Source: CAZGXM01 sp964529795
Lineage (GTDB): Bacteria > Bacillota > JADQBR01
NCBI GenBank assembly: GCA_964529795.1
Contig: CAZGXM010000009.1
Coordinates: forward strand, 1-52,882
Direction of reading: 5' to 3'
Length of the DNA: 52,882 nt
A program made the position numbers and the translations under genes. Numbering within the stretch: position 1 is the stretch's first letter; every line of letters begins with the position of its first letter. Below the pieces are notes generated by a model, which made no database searches, was not told the origin of the DNA, and was given only the letters and a program-made list of their open reading frames with translations. Below are positions 31,895 to 40,414 of the stretch, piece after piece.

Positions 31895-33932
31895 GAAGGT
31901 ACTGAAAAAACGCTTGAAGGTTTACCGGGTAATTTTAATAGCTGCTTTCTTGATCCTGGTATTAAGGTTGTTTTACCTCCAGGTGGTTATGGCCAGCCAG
32001 TGGCAGGTAATTTCTGAAAAAAATCGCCTGCGCATGCTTTCCATTCCGGCAAGACGAGGGGATATTGTCACGGCTGACGGGCACGTATTGGCCACTTCCA
32101 GGCCGGTTTTTACCGTGTCCATTATGCCGGGCGCATCCAAGGACCGGTTGGACGAAGTGGCTGAAAAGCTGGCGGCTATACTGGATGATGAAGAGATTAC
32201 CAAGGATAAGATTGTCCGGCAGGTTGAAACCCAAAGACGCAAGTTTGAACCGGTAGAAATCAAAAAGCTGTTACCCGGGGCAGAGGGTACGTGGCAAATT
32301 GTCACCAGGATTGAAGAGCACCGCCGGGACCTGCCCGGTGTGGTAATTAAAGAAGAGCCATTACGTTATTATCCCGAAGGGAGCCTTGCCGGCCACCTGT
32401 TGGGTTTTATCGGTCAGATCAACAAGGAAGAGTTGGAAGCGCATAAAGAAGATAACTATGGTTTAAACGCCAAGATAGGCAAAATGGGTTTGGAACGGGA
32501 ATTTGAATTAGTCACTCTCAATGGTGCAAAGGTAGGCCTGCGTGGTAAAAAAGGATTGTATCAAGTGGAAGTGGATTCCCAAAACCGTATTGTCCAGGAT
32601 TTGGGGGCTATCCTGCCGCCTACACCCGGTTATAATATTAACCTCACCCTGGATTATGACCTGCAGCGTGCCATGGAAAGTGCCATGAAAAGCGTAATTG
32701 AGGAAGTAGCGGCGAAAAATCCCAAAGCAGCTGCGGCCGGGGCGGTGGTAATAAACCCGAATAACGGGGCCATACTGGCTCTTGCCAGCACTCCTGCCAT
32801 TAATCCCAACGATTTTGTGGACGGCAGCTTTAGCGAAAAGGCGGATTACTACAATGACCCCCGGTTAAAACCCATGTTTAACAGGGCGGTACAGGGAATT
32901 TACCCGCCGGGCTCCACTTTTAAGCCTATTACCGGAATGGCTGCTTTGGATTCCGGTGCGGTTACCCCCGAGGATACGGTAAAATGCACCGGTGCCTACT
33001 GGCGACCGCCATATATTAAATGCTGGGATGCCCACGGGGTTGTAGATTTTTTCCGCGCCCTGGCGGTTTCCTGTAACACTTATTTTCAGGATGCCGGTTA
33101 CAAAGCGGGTATTAAAGAGATTGACAGGGTTGCCCGGGAGTTTGGGCTGGGCCAGCCCTTGGATGTATTGGGACTGTCCGGGGAGGCTTCAGGACTGCTG
33201 CCAACGCCGGAGTGGAAGGCCGAGTTGAATTCCGTGCTCATTCAGCGGGAATTTGCACGGAAAAAGGAAAAGCTGGAACAGGCATATGCAACCAAACTGG
33301 CGGAAGCGAAAACCATTGAAGAAAGAGAAAAAATCCTGGATGAAAAAGGACGGGATTTGGATATTCTCGAAGCGAAAAGAAAAATAAAGTATAACTTTAA
33401 TACTACCTGGCAGGACTTTGACACTTTTAACACGGCCATTGGTCAGGGGTCCAACCTTTATTCCGTACTGCAGTTGGCCAATTACGTGGCCACACTGGCA
33501 AACGGCGGCAAAAGATGGCAGCCCTACCTGGTCAAGGCGCTCACCAACCCCGAGGGCGAGGTGGTGAAAAATTACGAACCGCAGCTGATTGAAAGTGTTT
33601 CTGTCTCCAAGGAGGTTATGGCCATGACTAAAAAAGCCATGACGCGCGTTACCCAACCGGGGGGGACCGCTTATTATCTTTTCCGAAACTTTCCCAAAGA
33701 AATACAGGTGGGTGCCAAAACCGGTACCGCCCAAACGGGTAGAAAAGGTGATGATGCCGACGAAGATTTTCACGGGATATTCATTGCCTTTGCCCCGGCG
33801 GACAACCCGCAACTGGCTTTCGCGGGCATTGTGGAATACGCGGAACACGGCAGTACTTCCGCCGGTAAAATTGCCAAAGCGGTTTTTGAGGAGTATTTTC
33901 ATCTCAATGAAACTGCCTTTACCGAACATTAA
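31887..33932 (+). CDS. mrdA: Penicillin-binding protein 2 (elongasome transpeptidase)
   Basis: Class B PBP cross-linking new lateral-wall peptidoglycan. The 681 residues have one membrane helix (about 13-33), a pedestal domain with RRGDI, and a transpeptidase domain with S343-K346 (PPGSTFK), S395-C-N397 and K611-T-G-T. An unusual, highly charged insertion of about 60 residues (445-505, Lys/Glu/Ala-rich, likely helical) lies between the SxN motif and the TAIGQG segment. GTG 31887 follows GGAGGGAG; TTG 31884 is the alternative. Last gene of the mre unit; a terminator follows. Confidence 0.94.
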   Translation: MDKKVLKKRLKVYRVILIAAFLILVLRLFYLQVVMASQWQVISEKNRLRMLSIPARRGDIVTADGHVLATSRPVFTVSIMPGASKDRLDEVAEKLAAILDDEEITKDKIVRQVETQRRKFEPVEIKKLLPGAEGTWQIVTRIEEHRRDLPGVVIKEEPLRYYPEGSLAGHLLGFIGQINKEELEAHKEDNYGLNAKIGKMGLEREFELVTLNGAKVGLRGKKGLYQVEVDSQNRIVQDLGAILPPTPGYNINLTLDYDLQRAMESAMKSVIEEVAAKNPKAAAAGAVVINPNNGAILALASTPAINPNDFVDGSFSEKADYYNDPRLKPMFNRAVQGIYPPGSTFKPITGMAALDSGAVTPEDTVKCTGAYWRPPYIKCWDAHGVVDFFRALAVSCNTYFQDAGYKAGIKEIDRVAREFGLGQPLDVLGLSGEASGLLPTPEWKAELNSVLIQREFARKKEKLEQAYATKLAEAKTIEEREKILDEKGRDLDILEAKRKIKYNFNTTWQDFDTFNTAIGQGSNLYSVLQLANYVATLANGGKRWQPYLVKALTNPEGEVVKNYEPQLIESVSVSKEVMAMTKKAMTRVTQPGGTAYYLFRNFPKEIQVGAKTGTAQTGRKGDDADEDFHGIFIAFAPADNPQLAFAGIVEYAEHGSTSAGKIAKAVFEEYFHLNETAFTEH

Positions 33933-33964
33933 GGATTTATTTTCACAATTTGTCTGTCTTTGTT

Positions 33965-33995
33965 AAAAAACAGGGGAAAAAGGCCCCTGTTTTTT
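33965..33995 (+). terminator. Strong intrinsic terminator after mrdA
   Basis: AAAAAACAGGGG (33965-33976) pairs perfectly with CCCCTGTTTTTT (33984-33995) around a 7-base loop. The A/T symmetry would let it work in both directions. It separates mreBCD-mrdA from minCDE. Confidence 0.85.
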
Positions 33996-34110
33996 CTCCT
34001 TCAAAAGCAGGATTTGGACAGGCGTTGTAGAAAGTAAAATTATCTAAAGATGACGGAAAATAGCAATTTGGAGACCTACTTTTGCGGGTGCGGTTTAACA
34101 GGAGGAGCAT

Positions 34111-34545
34111 ATGGTAACGGAAAAAACACCCGGTTCTTCCGGTGAGGAAAACGATGAAAAAAACAAAGAATACACCCACCCCGGGGCGGAAGAAATGCAG
34201 ACAATCCTTATTCAAAGAACGCTGCGATCGGGGCAGAGTATCCGTTTCCCCGGTAACGTGGTGGTAATGGGCGATGTTAACCCGGGGGCGGAAATAATGG
34301 CCGGGGGTAATATTGTGGTAATGGGGTCCCTGAGGGGAGTGGTTCATGCCGGAGCAACCGGGAATACCAAGGCTTTAGTCACGGCCTTTCGGTTGCAGCC
34401 CACCCAGCTGCGTATTGCCGACCACATTACCAGAGCACCTGATGGTGAGAACGAGGTTGTTCCCGATCAACCGGAAATAGCAAGGATTAAAAATGGTAAG
34501 GTAGTGATAGAACGCTATTTACCCGGTGAAAAACAAAAATTTTAG
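34111..34545 (+). CDS. minC: MinC-like protein with the C-terminal domain only
   Basis: Septum-site inhibitor, 144 residues. About residues 30-140 form the MinC C-terminal beta-helix domain (RTLRSGQSIRFPGNVVVMGDV, given here as landmarks RSGQ, GDVNPGAEI, GGNIVVMGSLRG, AHAG-like VHAGATG, and the A-RL-PTQLRIAD strand). This domain dimerises and binds MinD. The N-terminal FtsZ-inhibiting domain (about 100 residues in full-length MinC) is missing. In its place are about 28 polar Glu/Asn/Lys residues. GGAGGAG precedes the ATG, and the 115 bases upstream hold no frame for the lost domain. It is followed by minD and minE. Confidence 0.85.
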   Translation: MVTEKTPGSSGEENDEKNKEYTHPGAEEMQTILIQRTLRSGQSIRFPGNVVVMGDVNPGAEIMAGGNIVVMGSLRGVVHAGATGNTKALVTAFRLQPTQLRIADHITRAPDGENEVVPDQPEIARIKNGKVVIERYLPGEKQKF

Positions 34546-34576
34546 TTTATTTTCCAAACCATGAGGAGGAAATTGT

Positions 34577-35374
34577 ATGGGAGAAGTAATTGTAATCACT
34601 TCCGGCAAAGGTGGAGTAGGAAAGACTACGGCCACTGCAAATATCGGTACAGGGCTTGCTGCTTTAAGCAAAAAAGTTGTATTGGTGGATACGGATATCG
34701 GTCTCAGGAATTTGGATGTGGTATTAGGACTGGAGAACCGTATTGTGTACGACATTGTGGATGTTGTCAACGGCAACTGCCGCTTAAAACAGGCCCTGAT
34801 AAAAGATAAACGCTTTGATGACAGGCTGTTCCTGCTGCCTGCCGCCCAGACCAAGGACAAGACGGCGGTGAGTGAGGAGCAGATGAAAAAGTTGACCGAA
34901 ACTTTAGCAAAAGAATTTGATTACGTAATTATTGACTGCCCCGCGGGTATTGAACAGGGATTTAAAAATGCAATTGCCGGTGCAGCACGAGGCTTGGTAG
35001 TTACAACCCCGGAAGTTTCGGCAGTGAGGGATGCCGACCGGATCATCGGTTTGTTGGAGGCAGCGGACCTGAGAGACCCCCAACTGATTATCAACCGCAT
35101 CCGACCGGCAATGGTTAAAAAGGGAGATATGATGGATATTGATGATATGATTGATATTTTGGCCATTGACCTGCTGGGCGTGGTTCCCGAGGATGAGTCC
35201 ATTGTTATTTCCACCAACCGTGGGGAGCCGGCGGTGCTGGACAAGGAATCGCTGGCAGGCGAAGCCTATCGGAATATATCCAGACGTATAACCGGAGAGG
35301 AAATTCCTTTGTTGAATCTCGAAGCCAATGCTTCCTTGATGAAGCGCCTGAAGCGATTGTTCGGTATCAGCTAG
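34577..35374 (+). CDS. minD: Septum site-determining ATPase MinD
   Basis: Membrane-associated ATPase that recruits MinC and is released by MinE. The 265 residues have the deviant Walker A SGKGGVGKTT (K11, K16), the DTDIGLRNLD switch, and a C-terminal amphipathic membrane helix (LMKRLKRLFG). AGGAGGA precedes the ATG. Lies between minC and minE in one unit. Confidence 0.97.
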   Translation: MGEVIVITSGKGGVGKTTATANIGTGLAALSKKVVLVDTDIGLRNLDVVLGLENRIVYDIVDVVNGNCRLKQALIKDKRFDDRLFLLPAAQTKDKTAVSEEQMKKLTETLAKEFDYVIIDCPAGIEQGFKNAIAGAARGLVVTTPEVSAVRDADRIIGLLEAADLRDPQLIINRIRPAMVKKGDMMDIDDMIDILAIDLLGVVPEDESIVISTNRGEPAVLDKESLAGEAYRNISRRITGEEIPLLNLEANASLMKRLKRLFGIS

Positions 35375-35388
35375 AAGAGAGGGGGGCT

Positions 35389-35667
35389 ATGACTTTGCTA
35401 GAATTTATGCAGCGAATTTTTGGTAAGGATAACAATACCAGTAAGAATGTGGCCAAGGAGCGGCTGCGACTTATATTGGTACATGACCGCTCCAAAGTCT
35501 CACCTCAAATTCTGGAAGCGTTGAAAGAGGATATGATCAAGGTGATTTCAAACTACATGGAGATAGATGAGGAAGCGCTGGAAGTCAGTCTCAATGATGA
35601 AGACCAGGCTATCGCACTGGTGGCCAATATCCCTGTTATTAAAATAAAGAGAAACTATCAAAAGTAA
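35389..35667 (+). CDS. minE: Cell division topological specificity factor MinE
   Basis: A 92-residue protein that stimulates MinD ATPase and drives oscillation. The N-terminal MinD-binding part (to about residue 35, ending in KERLRLILVHDR) and the topological domain with SPQILEALKEDMIKVISNY and IPV are typical. GAGGGGGG precedes the ATG. Clostridia use MinE rather than the DivIVA/MinJ system of Bacillus. Confidence 0.95.
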   Translation: MTLLEFMQRIFGKDNNTSKNVAKERLRLILVHDRSKVSPQILEALKEDMIKVISNYMEIDEEALEVSLNDEDQAIALVANIPVIKIKRNYQK

Positions 35668-35669
35668 AG

Positions 35670-35695
35670 GCCGGTAATGGTACCGGCTTTATTTT
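35670..35695 (+). terminator. Intrinsic terminator after minE
   Basis: GCCGGT (35670-35675) pairs with ACCGGC (35682-35687), flanked by AAAG and TTTATTTTA. Confidence 0.65.
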
Positions 35696-35735
35696 ATTCT
35701 GTTAGACGTGGGAAAGATGAGAAATGGAAACCGCC

Positions 35736-35764
35736 TTTAACCGGTTCCATAATTAATGTATAAT
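35736..35764 (+). promoter_or_regulatory. Candidate rodA promoter
   Basis: A perfect TATAAT at 35759-35764, 17 bases after the weak -35 TTTAAC (35736-35741). The start point near 35771 excludes the longer rodA frame from 35756. Confidence 0.55.
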
Positions 35765-35800
35765 GGGGATGGTCATGAGAGTACATGGGGGAGATTGGAA

Positions 35801-36940
35801 ATGCGTAAAGAATACCTGAAAACATTGGATTTTTCACTGCTGGGCATGGTGGCGGTTATTATTGTCATGAGCCTGCTTGTGCTGCGTAGTGCTTCAGCAA
35901 GCATTTCCAGTGACCCGTATTACTTTATCACCAAGCAGCTCGTCTCCATAGCGATAGGCCTGGTGGCCATGATTGTAGTTGCTACCATTAATTATACACT
36001 GTTTGCGCGGTTCAGTAAGTGGTTGTATGTAGGCAACCTGCTGCTGTTAACGCTTGTGCTTATTCCGGGTATTGGCAAGGAAGTAAACGGTGCAACCAGT
36101 TGGATCCGCCTGGGTGCCTTCAGTTTGCAGCCGGTGGAATTCAGCAAAATAATCATTATCCTGACATTTGCGAACTTGCTGGTTTCCCGGCAGGGAAAAC
36201 TTAATACTTTCAAAGAGTTAATACCCTGCTTCTTGCATTTTATTTTCCCCATACTATTAATATTAAAACAGCCGGATTTGGGATCTGCGCTGGTTTTATT
36301 AGCAATTATGTTTGGCATGCTGCTGGTTGGCGGGGCGCGGTTCGGTTTACTGACCGGCCTAATTGGTTCCGGCTTGATGGCAGTAATAAGTTTGGTATTT
36401 TTAAAACTGAAATTTGGCCTGCCGCTGCCGATCAAGGATTACCAGTTAATGCGTCTGATAGTGTTTCTCAATCCCTATGCGGACGGCAAGGGCGGCAGGG
36501 GTGCCGGCTATAACGTCATCCAGTCGCTTACCGCCGTTGGGTCGGGAAAGTTATGGGGCCAGGGCTTGGGGCAGGGTTCCCAGGTCCAATTAAACTTTCT
36601 TCCGGAACATCATACCGATTTTATCTTTTCTGTTGTAGGCGAAGAACTGGGCTTTATCGGGTCGGTATTTTTGCTACTGATGTATTTTCTCTTGCTTTAC
36701 CGCTGCATTAAAATTGCGCTTAATGCAAAGGACCTTTATGGTACTCTCATAGTTTCCGGGGTTGTCTCCATGTTTTTTTATCACATTATCCAGAATGTGG
36801 GCATGGCCATCGGTATCATGCCCATAACCGGACTGCCTTTGCCCATGTTCAGCTACGGCGGCAGTTCCATGATGGCAAACTTGATTGCTCTGGGGTTGGT
36901 GCTAAATGTCAATTTGCGGCGGCAGAAAATCCTGTTTTAA
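35801..36940 (+). CDS. rodA: Rod shape-determining SEDS glycosyltransferase RodA
   Basis: Polytopic SEDS protein that polymerises lipid II with PBP2. The 379 residues hold about ten membrane segments and the family motifs GATSWIRLG with QPVEFSKI, LPEHHTDFIFSVVGEELGF, and the C-terminal GLPLPMFSYGGSSM. ATG 35801 has GGGGGAG 8 bases upstream and fits the promoter. It sits outside the mre unit, between min and spoIVFA. RodA is favoured over FtsW/SpoVE from the shape-gene setting. Confidence 0.92.
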   Translation: MRKEYLKTLDFSLLGMVAVIIVMSLLVLRSASASISSDPYYFITKQLVSIAIGLVAMIVVATINYTLFARFSKWLYVGNLLLLTLVLIPGIGKEVNGATSWIRLGAFSLQPVEFSKIIIILTFANLLVSRQGKLNTFKELIPCFLHFIFPILLILKQPDLGSALVLLAIMFGMLLVGGARFGLLTGLIGSGLMAVISLVFLKLKFGLPLPIKDYQLMRLIVFLNPYADGKGGRGAGYNVIQSLTAVGSGKLWGQGLGQGSQVQLNFLPEHHTDFIFSVVGEELGFIGSVFLLLMYFLLLYRCIKIALNAKDLYGTLIVSGVVSMFFYHIIQNVGMAIGIMPITGLPLPMFSYGGSSMMANLIALGLVLNVNLRRQKILF

Positions 36941-37012
36941 TTTTTTGGAATAATCTCTTGGGGCGGGCATATAATTTTTAACGATTATGCATGTCCACAA
37001 GAGGTGAGGCAA

Positions 37013-37657
37013 TTGAAAAAATTTTTTCTTAAAAGGTTTCCCAAGGTGAAACCGTCCATTGACGGTATGGGCAGAAAAAAAACATTCTTTACGTCAAAAC
37101 GCCGGAAAATCTTTTTAGCGCTGGTATTGGTTGTACTGACACTGGTAATTCTTCAGCTTCCCCATCCTGCCTTACGTGCAATTCAAAAACAAACAATAAT
37201 GCTCTTAACTTCCCGAGAAACCGACTGGACGCCTTTATTAAATCAATGGGCCAGGGAAGGTATTTGGCAGGATAGTTTTGAAAAGCAGGTCTTTAAGCAA
37301 ACTTACCGGGAAACAATGTTGCTGCCCGTGTCCGGCAAGGTGAGCCGCCTGTTTAAGGCCGGGGAACACCCGGGTGTCGATATTGTTGCCGAAGAGGGTT
37401 CCCTGGTCAAGGTATCACTGTCCGGCGAGGTAATACCTTTCAGCAATGGGCCGTCAGATAATGCCGTGGCATTAAAACATGACAACAACCGGGTAACGAT
37501 TTATGCCGGGTTAAAAAATATCACAGTAGATATAGGGCAGGTGGTGCCTCAGGGTAAAGTGCTGGGTGTAGCAAAAAAAACGGTCCACTTTGAGGTGCGC
37601 GTCAAGAACATACCGGTAGACCCATTACCCTATCTTTCGGCAAACAATCAATTGTAA
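37013..37657 (+). CDS. SpoIVFA-like membrane protein with a degenerate M23 domain
   Basis: A 214-residue protein: basic N-terminus, one membrane helix (about 32-49) and an M23/LytM-type domain (about 100-210). The first metal motif is present (H119-x3-D123 in HPGVD), but the usual HxH near the end is TVH (T190, H192 in VHFEVR). Loss of the first His suggests an inactive fold, as in SpoIVFA, which anchors and regulates the sigma-K processing protease SpoIVFB. In Bacillus spoIVFA follows minD and precedes spoIVFB and rplU, the same neighbourhood as here, but no spoIVFB follows. TTG 37013 has AAGAGGTGA upstream; GTG 37004 is the alternative. Confidence 0.78.
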   Translation: MKKFFLKRFPKVKPSIDGMGRKKTFFTSKRRKIFLALVLVVLTLVILQLPHPALRAIQKQTIMLLTSRETDWTPLLNQWAREGIWQDSFEKQVFKQTYRETMLLPVSGKVSRLFKAGEHPGVDIVAEEGSLVKVSLSGEVIPFSNGPSDNAVALKHDNNRVTIYAGLKNITVDIGQVVPQGKVLGVAKKTVHFEVRVKNIPVDPLPYLSANNQL

Positions 37658-37854
37658 AAGCGAGGGAATAGATTGCCCTTACCAGAAACTTGGGGCAACT
37701 TATTTTTATCCCCGGCGGGAAAGGAAAATGTTGTCTTACTGTAGAAAATCAAAGAAGATAGGGCATATTACAAACAGAACAGGCAGTAAGAGTGGAGATT
37801 ATCTGACAGCTGCAATCGGACTTCTTAAGTGTGATGAATTTCGGGAGGCTGTAT

Positions 37855-39711
37855 ATGCGACAATATATTGCGGGGAAAATACTGCCCCGTGTCCTCAAAC
37901 CCACACGTTACCTGGGCAACGAATGGAATGTAATTAAAAAGAATTGGGACGACGTTAAAGTTACCATGGCTTTTGCTTTCCCGGATGTTTATGAAGTGGG
38001 CATGTCCCATTTGGGACTGCACATTTTGTACGGATTAATTAACGATCAATCGGAATTTTTATTGGAAAGAGTATTTGCTCCCTGGGTGGATATGGAACAG
38101 GAACTACGCCGGCATGATATCCCGCTTTTTGCTTTAGAATCTTACCGGCCGTTAAAAGATTTTCACGTAGTGGGCTTTACGCTGCAGTACGAGATGAGTT
38201 ATACAAATATTCTCAACATGTTGGATTTGGCCGGGATTCCTTTGCAAAGCGAGGACAGGAAAGAAGGCCCGCTGGTAATAGGCGGGGGACCGTGTGCTTT
38301 GAATCCCGAGCCGTTGGCTCCGTTTTTTGATTGTTTTTTACTGGGTGACAGTGAAGAAATGTTACCCCGGGTGTTGACGCTGATAGCCGCGCATGTGGAT
38401 AAAAGAGGCAAAATAAATAAGCCGGCCGTGTTGGCAGAACTGGTGCAGGTACCGGGAGTTTATGTCCCTGTTTACTACCACGTTGATTACAAGCAGGACG
38501 ACACCATTTTCAGTATTACTCCCACCAATGCCCGCGCCCCGGAAACGGTAAGACGGCGGGTACTGCAGGATTTGAATGAGGCCTATTTCCCCACCAGACC
38601 GCTTGTACCCTATATGGAAACCGTTCATGACCGGATGATGTTGGAAGTGATGCGGGGGTGTACCCGGGGCTGCCGCTTTTGCCAGGCAGGGATGATATAC
38701 AGGCCGGTGCGGGAAAGAAAGCGCGAGACATTGTTAAAACAGGCCGAAGAACTGGTGGCCAGCACGGGGCATGAAGAAATATCCCTGACATCCTTGAGTA
38801 CCGCCGATTACTCCTGTGTGCAGCCTTTAACCAGGGAACTGCTCAACCGTTATCAAGACTGGGGCATTAATGTGGCCTTACCCTCACTGCGGGTGGATGC
38901 TTTTTCTGTGGATTTGGCCAGGGAGATACAAAGGGTGCGTAGAAGTGGTTTGACCTTTGCGCCGGAAGCGGGCAGCCAGAGACTGCGTGACGTTATCAAC
39001 AAAAATGTCCGTGAGGAAGACCTGCTCGGCGCTGTTACCGCTGCCTTTGAAGCCGGATGGACCAATATCAAACTTTATTTTATGCTGGGGTTTCCCATGG
39101 AGACCCGAGATGACCTGGCAGCCATTGCCGAACTGGCGAAAAAAGTGTTGGCCCTGGGGCGGCGGGAACTGAAAGCACAGGGCAAAGGCAAACCCAATGT
39201 TACTGTCAGTGTTTCTTCCTTTGTACCCAAGGCGCACACTCCTTTCCAATTCGTGGGTCAGGATGACATTGAGACTTTAAAGTCAAAGCAGCGTTACTTG
39301 GCGGGATTGCTTAAGGAAAAAGGTTTAAGGTTTAAGTGGCACGATGCGCACCTGAGTTTCCTGGAAGCGGTTTTTGCCCGGGGAGACAGGAAGCTGGCGC
39401 CGGTGTTGGAAGCGGCCTGGTCCGCCGGCTGTCGTTTTGACAGCTGGGATGAGCATTTTGATTTTTCCAAGTGGGAGCAGGCCTTTGTACAGACCGGGAT
39501 AGACCCGCATTTTTACGCCAACCGGTCTTTTGATTACGGGGAAGTGCTGCCGTGGGACCATTTGGATGCCGGGGTAAGCAAGGCCTACCTTATTAATGAG
39601 CATAAGCGGGCGGTGGCAGAGGCTACTACAGCTGACTGCCGTTGGAATGGCTGCGCCGGGTGCAGCATTTGCCAGCGTTTTCAGGTGGAAAACCGGTTGT
39701 GGGGTGACTAA
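37855..39711 (+). CDS. TIGR03960-type radical SAM protein with B12-binding-like N-terminal domain
   Basis: A 618-residue radical SAM enzyme. An N-terminal domain (about 30-200, with GMSHLGLHILY and GFTLQYEMSYTN) resembles the cobalamin-binding fold of methylthiotransferase-like radical SAM enzymes. The SAM cluster is C269-x3-C273-x2-C276 (RGCTRGCRFCQAG). The C-terminus has two more Cys motifs (CRWNGCAGCSICQ). ATG 37855 follows GGGAGG; the frame is also open from 37831. It is paired with the DUF2344 gene 5 bases downstream, to which it is sometimes fused. An RNA-modification role is often suggested; it is not proven. Confidence 0.9.
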   Translation: MRQYIAGKILPRVLKPTRYLGNEWNVIKKNWDDVKVTMAFAFPDVYEVGMSHLGLHILYGLINDQSEFLLERVFAPWVDMEQELRRHDIPLFALESYRPLKDFHVVGFTLQYEMSYTNILNMLDLAGIPLQSEDRKEGPLVIGGGPCALNPEPLAPFFDCFLLGDSEEMLPRVLTLIAAHVDKRGKINKPAVLAELVQVPGVYVPVYYHVDYKQDDTIFSITPTNARAPETVRRRVLQDLNEAYFPTRPLVPYMETVHDRMMLEVMRGCTRGCRFCQAGMIYRPVRERKRETLLKQAEELVASTGHEEISLTSLSTADYSCVQPLTRELLNRYQDWGINVALPSLRVDAFSVDLAREIQRVRRSGLTFAPEAGSQRLRDVINKNVREEDLLGAVTAAFEAGWTNIKLYFMLGFPMETRDDLAAIAELAKKVLALGRRELKAQGKGKPNVTVSVSSFVPKAHTPFQFVGQDDIETLKSKQRYLAGLLKEKGLRFKWHDAHLSFLEAVFARGDRKLAPVLEAAWSAGCRFDSWDEHFDFSKWEQAFVQTGIDPHFYANRSFDYGEVLPWDHLDAGVSKAYLINEHKRAVAEATTADCRWNGCAGCSICQRFQVENRLWGD

Positions 39712-39715
39712 AGCG

Positions 39716-40402
39716 ATGCTGATTAGGATACGGTTTACCAAGGGAGAACCATTGAAGTTTTTATCTCATCTGGATTTAATGCGGACATTCCAAAGGATTT
39801 TTCGCAGGGCGCGGATACCATTGGCGTACTCCCGGGGATATAATCCCCATCCCAAAATGGCGTTTTCCCCGGCGCTGCCTGTAGGAGCAACCAGTGACAG
39901 TGAGTATTTGGATGCCGAACTCAGCCGGGAACTGCCTGAAGCTGAGATTTTGGCCAGGTTGGGAGAACAACTGCCTGAAGGTTTGGAAATCAAAGCACTG
40001 GTGGAAGTTAGCCAACCCACCGGCTCTTTGAATGCCATTATCAACCGTGCCGGTTATACAGTGCATGGCGGGACAACGGCCTCCGTTGCACGGGTTAATC
40101 AATGCTTGCAGGAATTACTGCTTAAAGACGAAATCTTAATTAAGAAGCAGACCAAAAAGGGGATGAAAGAAAAGGATATTCGGCCTGGTATTTTTACACT
40201 GAAATGCCGGGAAGACAGGGAAGGCCCTTGTATCATCATGATGCTGCAGGCGGGCAGTGAGGGCAATGTCAGGCCGGAATTCATTTTAGATGTATTGGCT
40301 GACGAGTGCGACATTATCATTACAGAACCTCGTGTCAGACGTACCGGTCTATATGTATATTCCCAGGGGCAGTATCGGACCCCGTTGGCAGTGGTTGCTT
40401 AA
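39716..40402 (+). CDS. TIGR03936/DUF2344 family protein
   Basis: A 228-residue protein with the family N-terminus (RIRFTKGEPLKFLSHLDLMRTFQR, landmarks KFLSHLD and RAR-PLAYSRGYNPHPKMAFSPALPVG). Its function is unknown; it nearly always follows the TIGR03960 radical SAM gene and precedes RNase G, as here, implying a shared RNA-related process. ATG 39716 lies 9 bases after GGGGTGA; GTG 39704 would overlap the radical SAM gene. Confidence 0.88.
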   Translation: MLIRIRFTKGEPLKFLSHLDLMRTFQRIFRRARIPLAYSRGYNPHPKMAFSPALPVGATSDSEYLDAELSRELPEAEILARLGEQLPEGLEIKALVEVSQPTGSLNAIINRAGYTVHGGTTASVARVNQCLQELLLKDEILIKKQTKKGMKEKDIRPGIFTLKCREDREGPCIIMMLQAGSEGNVRPEFILDVLADECDIIITEPRVRRTGLYVYSQGQYRTPLAVVA

Positions 40403-40414
40403 GGAGTGGGAGCG

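Noticed and set aside
37728..37937. 69-residue frame between the SpoIVFA-like gene and the radical SAM gene
   Set aside because: It overlaps the start of the radical SAM gene in another frame, has no good ribosome site and resembles no family.
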